A stretch of 64,000 nucleotides of DNA from assembly GCA_009617715.1 (NCBI GenBank), contig VTFK01000267.1, positions 124,001 to 188,000 of the forward strand, in the 5' to 3' direction. This document shows positions 62,954 through 64,000 of the stretch, piece after piece. The notes under the pieces are model-generated. The model was not told the origin of the DNA. It saw only the letters and a list, made by a program, of their open reading frames with translations, and ran no database searches. How positions within the stretch are numbered: position 1 is the first letter of the stretch; each line of letters begins with the position of its first letter. The translations under genes were made by a program, and so were the position numbers. The stretch comes from Plectrocnemia conspersa (lineage: Eukaryota > Arthropoda > Insecta > Trichoptera > Polycentropodidae).

Positions 62954-64000
62954 CTGAAAAATAAAAAGATTATTACCGAGAGAAAAACAGTCAATACCGG
63001 TATGTCAATAATTGCCCGAAAAGATACCGCTCTCATAATTCACTATGTTTATTGATTTAGTAAAACCAAATTATTCGAATACCCGAACTAATGTTTTGAT
63101 ATAATAAACATTTGAATTGCAAATTATTTTAATTTCACACTTTCATTACTTATAAAAATTATATTTACAAATATGTCTGAATGGAGATAAAAATGTAGAA
63201 AGAATTTCGTGTATGCAATAGCTGGTTTTATTTTCACTTCGCCAGCCACCCTATAATAAAAAAGGGGCCGGCAGGGCTACTGGGAACTGCTAGGTACCGT
63301 TAGACTTGCTTGAGATAAAGCAAATGTATTCCTTTTATGTTGACATGTCGCGCATATATTTAAAATATCGATCTAAAAAATTAAAAAATATTTTCGGTAA
63401 TACCGGTATTTCATTTTGTAATACCGGTAGTACCAAATGTTGCACTGTTTTATATATCCGGTATTGTGCTATAGTTGCAACGCTTGTACTATACTACAAA
63501 CATGTATATTGTTATACAAAAATATGGGTAAAATAAAAAAATAGACATTTAGAAGAGTAATAAATGGACCGATGAAAGTGTAGGAGACCTTCAACCATTT
63601 TGATTAAACCCATTGAGGAGATCTGCAGATAGTCACTAACATCATAAAAAAAATATTTAGAAACTGTTTAATTACCTGATGATGCTGCATAAGATTCTTT
63701 AAATCCTGATATTAAATTTTCAAACATTCGAGTCGTATCTTCTTTAGGTTTTTCTGTTATGTCTTGAACCATAGTCAAGCTTGAATAATCTATACGGAAC
63801 TTAGAAAGTAAGTTTGCCATGCTGTGAACATATTTAATGGTTATAAAATATGTAGTAAAATCGATAAAGAAACAATAAATAGGTATACGTACTTTCGTTC
63901 TTCCATCTCCATCTCGTTCTTCCGGTTGGTCAAAGCAAATATTCTAAGCTTACACCCTGACCAATTGCTTCTGGTCGATATGATATACGGAAGTAGCATT
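62706..64000 (-). CDS. Sodium/potassium- or sodium-chloride cotransporter (SLC12A1-3 family), C-terminal three exons, partial
   Basis: Exons, from the 5' side: 64000 (edge)-63893, 63821-63676, 62953-62706. Phases fit: CGAAA + C gives Asn, and TCAG + AA gives Glu. The last exon ends at a stop at 62,706. The peptide runs [92 protein letters not shown]. This is the cytosolic C-terminal domain (SLC12 family) that ends in the conserved VLTFYS. The wording is NKCC/NCC rather than KCC, whose tail is different. The family carries Na, K and Cl across the plasma membrane. The membrane-spanning part lies beyond the right edge, so NKCC versus NCC cannot be decided. Confidence 0.93.
62985..63440. repeat. 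Possible transposon in the SLC12 intron
   Basis: AATACCGGTA words occur near 62,994 and are repeated at 63,400-63,432. Outer sequences CAGTCAATACCGG and, as reverse complement, CAGTGCAACATTTGG resemble hAT ends. No matching target duplication was seen. Confidence 0.35.
63676..63821 (-). CDS. SLC12 cotransporter, penultimate coding exon
   Basis: Encodes [20 protein letters not shown] to ESYAASS plus G. LLSKFRID is a hallmark of the NKCC/NCC cytosolic domain. Confidence 0.93.
63893..64000 (-). CDS. SLC12 cotransporter, partial exon at the window edge
   Basis: Encodes [20 protein letters not shown] then [14 protein letters not shown]; the donor is AAA/GTACGT. The upstream end lies outside the window. 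Confidence 0.9.

Noticed and set aside
62706..64000. Assignment as a KCC-type (SLC12A4-7) transporter
   Set aside because: The tail has the PMPRKG...LYMAWLE...[13 protein letters not shown] pattern of the NKCC/NCC branch, whereas KCC proteins end differently.

Overview
This is an insect nuclear genome window: AT-rich, spliced genes with GT/AG introns, long introns, and many decayed transposable elements. The species cannot be fixed from the sequence. The protein sequences are clearly arthropod-like, and the transposon content (Tc1/mariner, hAT, Tigger/pogo, a LINE, a tRNA-derived SINE) fits an insect with a moderately large genome.

Layout. 1-17,300 holds no host gene I can support; it contains LINE, mariner, SINE and hAT remnants, a ~1 kb dispersed repeat and two GC-rich islands. 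17,443-41,294 (+) is a complete Ptpmeg2/PTPN9 gene: ten coding exons whose lengths sum to exactly 713 codons, with an N-terminal CRAL-TRIO lipid-binding domain, an acidic linker and a C-terminal tyrosine phosphatase domain. Its 12.8 kb intron 4 and 5.3 kb intron 9 are packed with transposons. 47,194-53,408 (-) is a complete sorting nexin 27 gene (PDZ, PX and FERM-like domains), eight coding exons totalling 494 codons, convergent with Ptpmeg2. 53,600-56,800 is intergenic and includes the second copy of the dispersed repeat. 56,837-61,020 (-) is a two-exon gene for a single-pass membrane protein that I read as a CCPG1-like ER-phagy receptor: a WTLI motif near the N-terminus, one membrane segment, then a coiled and lysine-rich lumenal part. 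62,706 to the right edge (-) holds the last three exons of an NKCC/NCC-type cation-chloride cotransporter (SLC12), which runs out of the window.

The neighbours share no single pathway. Ptpmeg2 and SNX27 both act on vesicle and endosome membranes through phosphoinositide-binding modules, and the CCPG1-like protein acts at the ER. This is noted as context, not as evidence of co-regulation.

I see no clearly new biological system. The most useful leads are the putative insect ER-phagy receptor assembled across a 2.9 kb intron, a promoter-like GC island directly before exon 5 of Ptpmeg2 that could drive a phosphatase-only isoform, and a set of nested non-autonomous transposons. The transposons include two Tigger derivatives sharing one internal deletion, a family with 50 bp hairpin arms, and several hAT-type elements with visible target duplications.
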